The notes under the pieces were generated by a model. It worked only from the letters and a program-made list of their open reading frames with translations. It was not told the DNA's origin and searched no databases. 64,000 bases of DNA, taken from NCBI RefSeq assembly GCF_001424385.1, contig NZ_LMPO01000007.1, positions 239,274 to 303,273 on the forward strand, given 5' to 3'. Source of the DNA: Curtobacterium sp. Leaf183 (GTDB taxonomy: Bacteria; Actinomycetota; Actinomycetes; Actinomycetales; Microbacteriaceae). Every line of letters starts with the position of its first letter. Within the stretch, counting starts at the first letter, position 1. The translations under genes and the position numbers were made by a program. Of this stretch, positions 8,159 to 16,031 are shown piece after piece.

Positions 8159-8968
8159 ATGCTCGCTCCAGTCGACCGAACGGTCGTCTCCGCTGACGGC
8201 ACCGTCCTCGCGGTGTCCGAAGCAGGCAGCGGTCCGGTGGTCGTGGTCGTCGGCGGAGCGTTCGACCACCGTGGCACGCCGTACCTCGACCGCGTCGTGC
8301 ACGCCCTCTCCGGCGACCACCGCGTCGTCACCTACGACCGACGGGGCCGCGGCGCCAGCGGCGACACCGACATGTGGGCGATCGACCGCGAAGCCGACGA
8401 CTTCCGCGCCGTGACCGAGAGCCTCGCGTCGCCCGTCACCGCCGTCGGGATCTGCGTCGGCGTCGGCGTCGTCCTGCACGGCATCGCCTCCGGTGCCCCG
8501 GTCGACGCCGCCCTGCTCTGGGAACCGCCGTACCGCGCCAGCGTCGACCCGCACGCCGAGGACGTCGTCTTCGCGGACGTGCTCGACGAGCACGTCGCGG
8601 CCGGACGTCGTGGCGCCGCAGTCCGGGCCTTCCTCGCGCAGGTCCTCGACGTGCCGATGGGGCAGATCGCCGGGCTGCGCCTCAAGCCCACGCTGTGGAA
8701 GGCATTGCTCGCCGACGCCCACGTCCTGGCGCGTGACGTCCGGATGCTCAACGGGCTCGCGATCCCGGAGCGGGCGCTCGCGTCCGTAGGGGTCCCCGTG
8801 CTCGTGGCGTCCGGCACCGAGTCCCCGAGCTGGATGGGTCCGGCCGCCCGCGCCGCGGCCGAGGCGATCCCCGGCTCCGAGCACACCGTCGTCCGCGGGC
8901 AGGGGCACGTCCCCGACCCCGAGGCCCTCGGAGCGCTGCTCGCGCGGGTCCGGACCGCCCAGCACTGA
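8159..8968 (+). CDS. alpha/beta hydrolase with Cys nucleophile elbow
   Basis: A 269-residue alpha/beta-hydrolase-fold protein. It opens with a beta sheet and 'TYDRRGRGASGDT', typical of small esterases and lipases. The elbow that should read GxSxG is 'GICVG', putting a cysteine (C99) at the nucleophile position; the terminal 'GQGHVPDPEAL' supplies the His. Cys nucleophiles are known in dienelactone hydrolases, but the overall length and motif pattern are closer to simple esterase-like proteins. The ATG at 8159 has GAAGGA just upstream. Substrate is not predictable. Confidence 0.75.
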   Translation: MLAPVDRTVVSADGTVLAVSEAGSGPVVVVVGGAFDHRGTPYLDRVVHALSGDHRVVTYDRRGRGASGDTDMWAIDREADDFRAVTESLASPVTAVGICVGVGVVLHGIASGAPVDAALLWEPPYRASVDPHAEDVVFADVLDEHVAAGRRGAAVRAFLAQVLDVPMGQIAGLRLKPTLWKALLADAHVLARDVRMLNGLAIPERALASVGVPVLVASGTESPSWMGPAARAAAEAIPGSEHTVVRGQGHVPDPEALGALLARVRTAQH

Positions 8969-9014
8969 CCACGGACCGCCCAGCACTGACCACGGGCCGC
9001 CCAGCACTGAACGC
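8952..9014 (+). repeat. three tandem 21-bp repeats spanning a stop codon
   Basis: Units at 8952-8972, 8973-8993 and 8994-9014 share GGACCGCCCAGCACTGACCA with only a few changes in the third. Because 21 bp is seven codons, each unit repeats the hydrolase C-terminus Arg-Thr/Ala-Ala-Gln-His followed by TGA, giving three consecutive in-frame stops. This looks like recent slippage duplication at the gene end. Confidence 0.9.
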
Positions 9015-9047
9015 GGCCCGTCTCGCCGAGTGCGAGAGGATGGTCCG

Positions 9048-9920
9048 GTGAGCGCACCCCGACTCGGACTCCTGCTGGACGTCGACGGCCCCATCGCCAG
9101 TCCCGTCTCCCGCACCATCGCGATCCCCGCCATCGTCGAGGACCTCGTCGCGCTCGCCGCCGAGGGCATCCCCGTCGTCTTCAATACGGGGCGGAGCGAC
9201 GCCTTCATCCGTGAACAGGTGGTCGGGCCCCTGCTCGCCGGCGGCCTCGCTGCCGGGGGCCGGGTCCACGCGGTGTGCGAGAAGGGCGCCGTGTGGTGCT
9301 CGATCGGGCCGCAGTACCCGGACGGCATGGGGGACCTCACCGTCGCCGAGGACCTCGCCCTGCCGCGGGACTACGCCGACGAGATGCGCGAACTCGTCCG
9401 GACCGACTACGCCGACCTGGTGTTCTTCGACGAGACCAAGCGCGCGATGGTGTCGATCGAGCAGCGCGTCGAGGTCCCGAACGCCACGTACCTGGCACGC
9501 CAGCCCGAGTTCGACGAGCGCGCGATGGCGGCCCTCGAGCGCCGAGGTCTCGGCGTGCGCCGGCTCGACGACGTCCGCCCCGACGCCGACGGTGCGGTGC
9601 AGTGGCGCATCGACCCGACGATCATCTCCACCGACGTCGAGTCCGACCGCAGCGGCAAGGACATGGGCGCCGAGCGGTCCCTCGAATTGCTGGCCGCGGA
9701 CGGCGAGCTCCCCCTCGCCTGGCGCACGATGGGCGACTCACGGAGCGACTACGCGATGGCCGACTGGCTCCACGCCAACGGGCACGACGTCGCGCACGTC
9801 GACGTCCGGCCGTCCGACGGGGTCCCGGCGACGCCCTACCCGGTGCTCACCGCTCCCGAGGGCGTCATCCACGACGAGGCGGGCGCGCGGTTCCTGGCGG
9901 ACTGGCGCGCGGGGCGCTGA
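9048..9920 (+). CDS. HAD hydrolase, Cof/sucrose-phosphatase-like
   Basis: A 290-residue protein with a HAD nucleophile motif at the N-terminus ('LLLDVDGPIAS', D11/D13), 'NTGR' as motif II near residue 48, and 'MGDSRSDYAMADWL' as motif III/IV near the C-terminus. The large middle insert fits subfamily IIB, which hydrolyses sugar phosphates or similar metabolites. The GTG at 9048 has GAGAGGA at 9033-9039; an earlier GTG at 9030 is possible. It is separated from the preceding hydrolase by the triplicated 21-bp repeat. Confidence 0.75.
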   Translation: MSAPRLGLLLDVDGPIASPVSRTIAIPAIVEDLVALAAEGIPVVFNTGRSDAFIREQVVGPLLAGGLAAGGRVHAVCEKGAVWCSIGPQYPDGMGDLTVAEDLALPRDYADEMRELVRTDYADLVFFDETKRAMVSIEQRVEVPNATYLARQPEFDERAMAALERRGLGVRRLDDVRPDADGAVQWRIDPTIISTDVESDRSGKDMGAERSLELLAADGELPLAWRTMGDSRSDYAMADWLHANGHDVAHVDVRPSDGVPATPYPVLTAPEGVIHDEAGARFLADWRAGR

Positions 9921-10044
9921 CCGGCACCGGGCCTCCCGACCGGTTCCGCATCGGAACCACCGTCCGTCCGGACGCTTTGCGTGACACGGTGGTACACCAG
10001 TACCCTTCCGGGGTCCACCGCCAGCCGATGACGGGATCCACCCC

Positions 10045-11520
10045 ATGGCAACGAAGCTCCGCACGAAGTCGATCGAGGCCTCCCTCGCCGATGCCGACGA
10101 GCAGGGTCGCTCCCTCAAGCGCTCCCTGAAGACCTTCGACATCGCCGCCATGGGGATCGCCGTGGCGGTGGGTGCGGGCATCTTCTCGGTCGGCGCGAAC
10201 GCCGCCGCGAACTTCGCCGGCCCCGGTGTCATCGTGTCCTTCCTGCTCGCCGCCGTCACGTGCGGCCTCGCGATCATGTGCTACGCCGAGTTCGCCTCGA
10301 CGATCCCGGTCGCCGGCTCGGCGTACACGTTCACCTACGCGACGATGGGCGAGCTGCTCGCCTGGATCGTCGGGTGGGACCTGATCCTCGAGACCCTGAC
10401 GGCCAGCGCCGTGATCGCGAAGTACTGGGGCATCTACCTCAGCACCGCCTTCGAGGTGTTCGGCATCTCGCTGCCGAGCACGATCGCGATCGGCCCGATC
10501 GGCTTCACCTGGGGGCCGGTGCTCATCGTCGGCATCTTCACGGCGCTGCTGGCGTTCGGCACGCGGCTGTCCAGCCGGGTGTCGGCCGTGATCACCGTCA
10601 TCAAGGTCGCCATCGTCCTGTTCGTCATCGTGGTCGGCGCGTTCTTCGTCAAGGCCGCGAACTTCACGCCCTTCATCCCCGCCGCCCAGCCGTCGAAGGG
10701 CGCCGAGGGCAGCGTCTGGACGCAGTCGCTCGTGTCCTTCGCCACCGGGTCCGAACCGGCGCAGTACGGCGTGTTCGGCCTGCTCGCTGCCGCGTCCCTG
10801 GTGTTCTTCGCGTTCATCGGCTTCGACGTCGTGGCGACCAGCGCCGAGGAGACCGAGAACCCGCAGAAGACCCTGCCCCGCGGCATCTTCATCGGGCTCG
10901 GCATCGTCACGCTGCTCTACGTCGGCGTCAGCATCGTGATCACCGGCATGGTGTCGTACAAGCGGCTCGCGCAGGAGGACGCACCCTCACTCGCCTCGGC
11001 CTTCAAGATCGTCGGGCTCGACTGGGCGTCCGGCATCATCGCGATCGGGTCCCTCATCGGCCTGACCACGGTCGTCATGGTGCTGCTGCTCGGCCTGTCG
11101 CGCATCGTGTTCTCGATGAGCCGTGACGGTCTGCTGCCCCGCTGGTTCTCGGTGACGAACCCGAAGACGCAGACGCCCGTGCGGGTGCAGGTCGTCGCCG
11201 GTGTCGTCGTGGCGCTGCTGGCCGGCTTCACCGCGGTGGACAAGCTCGAGGGCATGATCAACATCGGCACGCTCTCCGCCTTCGTGCTCGTGTCGATCGG
11301 CATCATCGTGCTGCGTCGCACCCGGCCGGATGCCCCGCGCTCGTTCCGTGTGCCGTGGTCGCCCGTGGTCCCGATCCTGTCGGCCGCGCTGTGCTTCTGG
11401 CTCATGCTCAACCTCGAGGTCGAGACCTGGCTGCGCTTCGTGGTCTGGCTGGTCATCGGCTTCGCGATCTACTTCGGGTACAGCCGTCGCAACAGCCGGG
11501 TCGGTCGCGGGCTGCAGTAG
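10045..11520 (+). CDS. APC-family amino acid permease
   Basis: A 491-residue secondary transporter of the APC superfamily, closest in appearance to the cationic amino acid/YfnA type. 'DIAAMGIAVAVGAGIF' near residue 35 is the unwound first helix that binds the amino-group/carboxylate of substrates. 'FFAFIGFDVVATSAEETENPQKTLPRGI' in the middle (helix 6 and following loop) is characteristic of amino acid permeases. About 12 helices are visible. ATG at 10045. It ends in a strong palindrome shared with the convergent lysE gene. The nearby basic-amino-acid exporter raises the possibility of a lysine/arginine substrate, but this is only context. Confidence 0.87.
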   Translation: MATKLRTKSIEASLADADEQGRSLKRSLKTFDIAAMGIAVAVGAGIFSVGANAAANFAGPGVIVSFLLAAVTCGLAIMCYAEFASTIPVAGSAYTFTYATMGELLAWIVGWDLILETLTASAVIAKYWGIYLSTAFEVFGISLPSTIAIGPIGFTWGPVLIVGIFTALLAFGTRLSSRVSAVITVIKVAIVLFVIVVGAFFVKAANFTPFIPAAQPSKGAEGSVWTQSLVSFATGSEPAQYGVFGLLAAASLVFFAFIGFDVVATSAEETENPQKTLPRGIFIGLGIVTLLYVGVSIVITGMVSYKRLAQEDAPSLASAFKIVGLDWASGIIAIGSLIGLTTVVMVLLLGLSRIVFSMSRDGLLPRWFSVTNPKTQTPVRVQVVAGVVVALLAGFTAVDKLEGMINIGTLSAFVLVSIGIIVLRRTRPDAPRSFRVPWSPVVPILSAALCFWLMLNLEVETWLRFVVWLVIGFAIYFGYSRRNSRVGRGLQ

Positions 11521-11550
11521 CGCTCCGGGTGCGAGACGCCGCCCGAGCGT

Positions 11551-11580
11551 CGAGACGCCGCCCCGTGGGGCGGCGTCTCG
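11551..11580. terminator. bidirectional terminator-like palindrome
   Basis: A perfect 14-bp stem (CGAGACGCCGCCCC) with a 2-nt centre lies between the convergent APC permease and lysE genes. There is no U-tract. Further copies of GAGACGCC/GGCGTCTC flank it on both sides. Suited to ending transcripts from both directions. Confidence 0.7.
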
Positions 11581-11617
11581 TGCGTTCCGCGGTGTCTCGG
11601 CTCGTCGGCCGGGCGTC

Positions 11618-12460
11618 TCAGGCACCGACGACCAGCAGGACGCCGAAGGCGAGCATGACGACGGCGACGCAGCCGTCGAACACCCGCCAGGTCAGCGGTC
11701 GCTCGAACAGCGGTCGGAGCAGCCGTCCGCCGAACCCGAGCGCGCCGAACCACAGGCAGCTCGCGGCGACCGCGCCGAGGGTCCACCACCAGCGGTCGTC
11801 GACACCCTGCTGGTTCGCCACCGAGCCGAGGAACACCAGCGTGTCGAGGTACACGTGCGGGTTCGCCCACGTGAACACGAGCATGGTCAGGACCGCGGTC
11901 CGCATGGTGGGCGCTGCCGTCCGGTCCGTCCGGTTCGTCCGGTCGGGAGGCCCGGCAACCGTCCGCCCCGTCGGCCTACCGGTGGCCGTGGTCGCCTCCA
12001 CCGCCGCGTCGCGCCCCGCCACGGACGTCGCGCCCGCGTGTGCCGGGGCGCCACGTTCGTCGCGGGGTGCGACGTGACCGTTGTGGACGGGGACGGCGGC
12101 GCCGTCGTCGTGGACGGGTACGGGAACCCCGTCGTCGTCCGCAGCGACTCGGATCGCCTCGTCCGAGGGCCGCAGCGCCCGTCGGGCCGCGAGCACGCCG
12201 TACGTCAGCAGGAAGGCCGCCCCGACGAACCGGACGACCACGAGTGCCACCGGGAACCGCTCGACGACGGCCCCGACGCCGAGGACCCCGGCGACGATGA
12301 GCACGGCATCGGACACCGCGCACACGAGCACCGCCGCGACGACGACCCGCAGACGCGCGGACACGGCCAGGCGGAGCAGGTAGGTGTTCTGCACGCCGAT
12401 CGCGACGATCAGCGCGAGCCCGGTACCGAGGCCTGACAGAGCGGGGAGCAGCGCGTTCAC
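11618..12460 (-). CDS. lysE: LysE/ArgO-family amino acid exporter
   Basis: A 280-residue exporter of basic amino acids (LysE/ArgO family). It begins with a glycine-rich first helix and 'AIGVQNTYLLR' near residues 20-30, and has the family motif 'WANPHVYLDT' in the second half. Family members are usually 200-235 residues. This one carries an extra long hydrophilic loop, about residues 97-185, between the third and fourth helices, and part of it is encoded by a 64-bp palindromic repeat. GTG at 12460 is the start that keeps the first helix. It is divergent from a LysG/ArgP-type regulator 69 bp away, matching the lysE-lysG pair of Corynebacterium, where intracellular lysine or arginine induces export. 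Confidence 0.9.
   Translation of the reverse strand: MNALLPALSGLGTGLALIVAIGVQNTYLLRLAVSARLRVVVAAVLVCAVSDAVLIVAGVLGVGAVVERFPVALVVVRFVGAAFLLTYGVLAARRALRPSDEAIRVAADDDGVPVPVHDDGAAVPVHNGHVAPRDERGAPAHAGATSVAGRDAAVEATTATGRPTGRTVAGPPDRTNRTDRTAAPTMRTAVLTMLVFTWANPHVYLDTLVFLGSVANQQGVDDRWWWTLGAVAASCLWFGALGFGGRLLRPLFERPLTWRVFDGCVAVVMLAFGVLLVVGA
12009..12072. repeat. 64-bp palindromic element, copy inside lysE
   Basis: Imperfect inverted repeat with ends TCGCGCCCC and GGGGTGCGA. It is 64 bp long, like the intergenic copy at 27475-27538, and matches it at about 52 of 64 positions by my hand alignment, including 22 consecutive bases. It is translated within the extra loop of LysE (about residues 130-151). 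Confidence 0.8.
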
Positions 12461-12529
12461 ACCCGTGACCGTACGGCGCGGCCGCCATGCAGTACAGCTC
12501 ACGTTCCTGACGTGCCGTAAGCTCCGCTC

Positions 12530-13447
12530 ATGCTCCGGCTGCAGCGTGACCACCTCGAGACCCTGCTGGCGGCGGTGGACTCCGGCACCTTCGACGCCGC
12601 CGCCCGCGCCCTGTCGATCACGCCCTCCGCGGTGTCGCAACGGGTGAAGGCGATGGAGTCGCAGGTCGGGCGCGTGCTCCTGCAGCGGACGACCCCGATC
12701 CTCCCGACGGCCGCCGGCGCCGTCGTGCTGCGGCACGCGCGCCAGGTCCGCTTGCTCGACGAGGAGACCGCCCGGTCCCTCGGCGACGCGACGGGACCCG
12801 ACGACGCGGTCCCGTCGATCCCGCTCGCGGTGAACGCGGACTCGCTCGGGACCTGGTTCCTCGATGCCCTGGCCCTGGTGCGCTCGGACACCGAGGTCGT
12901 CTTCGACCTGCACCGCGAGGACCAGGACCGGACCGCCGAGCTGCTGCGCTCCGGCACCGTGATGGCCGCGGTGACGGCGGAGTCCGAGCCCGTCCAGGGG
13001 TGCTCGTCGGTCCGCCTCGGCGTCGACCGGTACCGGGCCGTGGCCGCGCCGGCGTTCGTCGACCGCTACCTGGGCGGTGCCGACACCGAGCGACGGATGC
13101 TCCAGCGTCTCGACCGGGTGCCCCTCGTCGACTACGACCACGACGACGACCTGCAGCAGGGGTTCCTGCGCCGGGTGGTGGGTCACGCGCCCCGGGCGCC
13201 GCGGCACTTCGTCCCGACGTCGGCCGACTTCGCCCGCGCCGTCACGCTCGGGTTCGGATGGGGACTGCTCCCCGAGGCGCAGTGTCTCGCCGGGCTCGGG
13301 GACGGCACGCTGGTGGAACTGACCCCGGGCCGGCGGGCGGACGTGGCGCTCTGGTGGCAGCGCTGGAACCTGGCGTCACCGTTGCTCGAACGCGTGACCG
13401 AGGCCGTCCGGGCCACCGCGCAGGAGCGGTTGCACCAAGCGGAGTGA
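12530..13447 (+). CDS. lysG: LysR-family regulator, ArgP/LysG type
   Basis: A 305-residue LysR regulator of the IciA/ArgP/LysG group. The N-terminal winged helix ('TFDAAARALSITPSAVSQRV', residues about 20-39) binds DNA, and the rest is a periplasmic-binding-like effector domain. It is transcribed away from lysE, the target expected from the Corynebacterium system, and probably activates it when lysine or arginine accumulates. The 69-bp intergenic region must hold both promoters and the operator. ATG at 12530. Its 3' end converges on a TetR gene. Confidence 0.9.
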   Translation: MLRLQRDHLETLLAAVDSGTFDAAARALSITPSAVSQRVKAMESQVGRVLLQRTTPILPTAAGAVVLRHARQVRLLDEETARSLGDATGPDDAVPSIPLAVNADSLGTWFLDALALVRSDTEVVFDLHREDQDRTAELLRSGTVMAAVTAESEPVQGCSSVRLGVDRYRAVAAPAFVDRYLGGADTERRMLQRLDRVPLVDYDHDDDLQQGFLRRVVGHAPRAPRHFVPTSADFARAVTLGFGWGLLPEAQCLAGLGDGTLVELTPGRRADVALWWQRWNLASPLLERVTEAVRATAQERLHQAE

Positions 13448-13483
13448 CGACCTGCCCGCGGCGGACGTCGCCGGCGCCGGCGG

Positions 13484-14029
13484 TCAGGCCGTCGCGCGCC
13501 ACCGCAGTCCGTCGACCAGCAGGCCGACCAGGTGCTGGCTCTGCTCGACCGTCGGTGCCCCGTGGCACAGGTCCGCGACGGCGCGGAGCAGCTGCGGCGC
13601 GTCGAGGTCATTCCGGATGGTCCCGGCCGTCGATGCGGCGTCGAGCAGCCCGGTCAGCGCGCCCCCGAGTCGTTCCATGAGGTAGGGGTGCAGCCCCTCG
13701 AACGCCGGGTCGCCGGACTGCAGCGCGGCCGCGAGTCCCCGCTTGGTCGCGACGAACTCGGTGAACCGCTGGAGCCACAGGGCGAGGGCCTCGTCCGGGC
13801 CGTGGCCGGCACTGAGCTCGTCGGCGGCGTCGGCGCAGGCCTCGACCGCCTGGTGGAACACGGCGACGACCAGGTCCGAGCGCTGGGGGAAGTGCCGGTA
13901 GAGGGTGCCGACGCCGACTCCCGCCCGGTCGGCGATCACCTTCGCGGGTGCATCGACTCCCTGGTCCGCGAAGACCTGGCGTGCGGCGTCGACCAGGGCG
14001 TCGAGGTTGCGCCGGGCATCGGCTCGCAC
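13484..14029 (-). CDS. TetR-family repressor
   Basis: A 181-residue regulator with a TetR helix-turn-helix at residues about 10-50 ('RAGVGVGTLYRHFPQRSDLV') and a C-terminal ligand domain of the SbtR-like type. The GTG start at 14029 has AGGAGG four bases upstream (reverse strand 14034-14039). It is divergent from an aldo/keto reductase, with clustered inverted repeats between the two, so repression of both genes from one operator is likely. Confidence 0.88.
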   Translation of the reverse strand: MRADARRNLDALVDAARQVFADQGVDAPAKVIADRAGVGVGTLYRHFPQRSDLVVAVFHQAVEACADAADELSAGHGPDEALALWLQRFTEFVATKRGLAAALQSGDPAFEGLHPYLMERLGGALTGLLDAASTAGTIRNDLDAPQLLRAVADLCHGAPTVEQSQHLVGLLVDGLRWRATA

Positions 14030-14073
14030 GATTCCTCCTGGGATCGGTCGACGGATCGCTTGCGTAAACGGAA

Positions 14074-14112
14074 AAGCATTCCGTATGCTTTCGGAAGAGC
14101 ATTCCGCTTCCG
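14074..14112. promoter_or_regulatory. probable TetR operator, paired inverted repeats
   Basis: Two inverted repeats lie in the only AT-rich part of the divergent intergenic region: AAGCAT-5-ATGCTT (14074-14090) and CGGAAG-9-CTTCCG (14092-14112). The octamer GCATTCCG occurs twice, at 14076 and 14099. Spacing fits two repressor dimers bound side by side. Confidence 0.55.
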
Positions 14113-14163
14113 GTCTCCACACTGTACCGGACCGCGGGGTGCCACCGACAGGAGGAACCGCTC

Positions 14164-15201
14164 ATGCAGTACCGCACACTCGGCCGCACCGGCATCCAGG
14201 TCAGCCCGTTCGCCCTCGGCGCCATGATGCTCGGCACGGACGGCAGCATCGGGAACGGGGACGAACAGGACTCGATCCGGATCGTCCACCGCGCCCTCGA
14301 CGCCGGCATCAACCTCATCGACACGGCCGACCGCTACTCCCAGGGCGGATCGGAGTCCCTCGTGGGCAAGGCGATCGCCGGCCGCCGCGACGACGTCGTG
14401 CTCGCCACGAAGTTCAACGGCCCGATGGGCGACGACCCGAACCGGCGCGGCAACTCCCGGCGGTGGATCATGCGGGCGGTCGAGGACTCGCTCCGCCGTC
14501 TGCAGACCGACCACATCGACCTGTACCAGGCGCACCGCCCGGACGACTCCGTCGACCTCGAGGAGACTCTCTCCGCCCTGACCGACCTGGTCCGCAGCGG
14601 CAAGGTCCGTGCCATCGGCACGTCGGACTTCCCCGCGTCGATGCAGGTCGAAGCGCAGTGGACGTCGGAACGGCGCGGGTTCGAGCGCTTCCGCACCGAG
14701 CAGCCCACGTACTCGATCCTCAACCGCGGCATCGAACGCGAGGTCCTGCCGACCGCGCAGCGCCACGGCATGGGGACCCTCGTCTGGAGTCCCCTCGCCG
14801 GCGGCATGCTGACCGGCCGGTTCCGCAAGGGCCAGGAGAGCGACCTGGCCCGGGTCGACATGTTCCGGCACAACCGGGACGAGCGCCGGATCGACACCGT
14901 CGAACAGGTCGTGGCGCTGTCGGAGGACACCGGGATCCCGATGACCCACCTCGCCCTGGCGTTCGTCATCGCGCACCCCGGCGTGACCAGCGCGCTCATC
15001 GGTCCGCGGTCGATGGAACAGCTCGACGACCTGCTCGCCGGTGCCGACGTCGTGCTGTCCGACGAGGTCCTGGACCGGATCGACGCGATCGTCCCGCCCG
15101 GCACCGACGTGGGCCGCCTCGACCAGCAGTACTCCCCGCCGGCGCTGCTGCAGGCGCCGCTCCGTCGCCGTCCGGTCGCCGAGCGCCCCGCTTCCGCCTG
15201 A
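14164..15201 (+). CDS. aldo/keto reductase
   Basis: A 345-residue NADPH-dependent oxidoreductase of the aldo/keto reductase superfamily, a TIM barrel acting on aldehydes and ketones. The catalytic tetrad is visible as Asp in 'NLIDTADRYSQGGSE', Tyr in the same block, Lys in 'VLATKFN' and His in 'LYQAHRPDD'. C-terminal 'HPGVTSALIGPRSMEQLDD' is the usual cofactor-binding end. ATG at 14164 follows AGGAGG. The divergent TetR gene probably controls it, suggesting induction by a reactive carbonyl or xenobiotic. Confidence 0.9.
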   Translation: MQYRTLGRTGIQVSPFALGAMMLGTDGSIGNGDEQDSIRIVHRALDAGINLIDTADRYSQGGSESLVGKAIAGRRDDVVLATKFNGPMGDDPNRRGNSRRWIMRAVEDSLRRLQTDHIDLYQAHRPDDSVDLEETLSALTDLVRSGKVRAIGTSDFPASMQVEAQWTSERRGFERFRTEQPTYSILNRGIEREVLPTAQRHGMGTLVWSPLAGGMLTGRFRKGQESDLARVDMFRHNRDERRIDTVEQVVALSEDTGIPMTHLALAFVIAHPGVTSALIGPRSMEQLDDLLAGADVVLSDEVLDRIDAIVPPGTDVGRLDQQYSPPALLQAPLRRRPVAERPASA

Positions 15202-15243
15202 CAGCGCGCGAGCGTCTGCCGAGCCGGACCCAGGCGCACGGCG

Positions 15244-16023
15244 TCAGGACTGGCAGCGCGGGCACCAGTACGTGTCGCGGAGCGTCAGGTCGGACTCGCC
15301 GAGCGCACCCGCACGGATCGGTGTCCGGCACCGCAGACAGGGCTTGCCACGCCGGTTGTAGACCCAGAAGCGGGAACCCGGCCGGTCGACACCCGTCGTG
15401 ACCCGGGCGCTCCGGTCACGGTTGGTCAGGATGAGCCGGTGCGCCAGCGCGATCATCCGCGTGGGGTCCTGGACCTGCCCGACCGGTCTGGTCGGCAGCA
15501 CACCACGCAGGAAGCAGAGCTCGTTCCGGTAGACGTTGCCGAGACCGGCGAGCACGCGCTGGTCCAGCAGCGCGAGGCCGACCGGACGCTCGGGGTCGGC
15601 CGTCAGGTTCGCCTCGGCCAGCGAGGGGTCCCAGTCCGGCCCGAGCAGGTCCGGGCCGAGGTACCCGACGATCTCGGCCTCGTCGGCACGGGGGACGACC
15701 TCGAGCACGCCGAGGGTGAAGCCGACCGTCGAGACGTCGGCGGCGTCCAGGACCGCCCGGGCCTGGTGCGCGGGACGGCGCCAACGGTCACCCGGCCCGT
15801 AGACGTCCCACCGGCCCTCCATCTTCAGGTGTGAGTGCACGGTCAGGTCGCCGATGCGGTGCAGGATGTGCTTGCCGCGCGGGACGACCTCGTCGACGGT
15901 GCGCCCGACCAGGTCGAGCGTCGCGAAGGCCGGCACCCGGAAGTCGCTGCGCGTCAGGACCTTGCCCGCGAGCGCCGCGTGCAGACGGGCCGCGGCGCGG
16001 AAGACGGTGTCGCCCTCAGGCAC
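15244..16023 (-). CDS. Fpg/Nei-family DNA glycosylase (Nei2-like)
   Basis: A 259-residue base-excision enzyme that removes oxidised bases and nicks the strand. The start codon is followed by 'PEGDTV', providing the essential Pro2 nucleophile and Glu3. 'SHLKMEGRW' holds the conserved Lys region, and the C-terminal zinc finger uses C229, C232, C254 and C257. The GTG at 16023 must be the start because Pro2 has to be the N-terminal residue after processing. It lies 8 bp downstream of lhr on the same strand. The lhr-nei pair also occurs in Mycobacterium (Rv3296-Rv3297), implying joint action in repair. Confidence 0.92.
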   Translation of the reverse strand: MPEGDTVFRAAARLHAALAGKVLTRSDFRVPAFATLDLVGRTVDEVVPRGKHILHRIGDLTVHSHLKMEGRWDVYGPGDRWRRPAHQARAVLDAADVSTVGFTLGVLEVVPRADEAEIVGYLGPDLLGPDWDPSLAEANLTADPERPVGLALLDQRVLAGLGNVYRNELCFLRGVLPTRPVGQVQDPTRMIALAHRLILTNRDRSARVTTGVDRPGSRFWVYNRRGKPCLRCRTPIRAGALGESDLTLRDTYWCPRCQS

Positions 16024-16031
16024 GGTCGTCC

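Noticed and set aside
8952-9014. CRISPR-like direct repeats
   Set aside because: The three repeats are directly adjacent without spacers and cover a stop codon; no cas genes are present.
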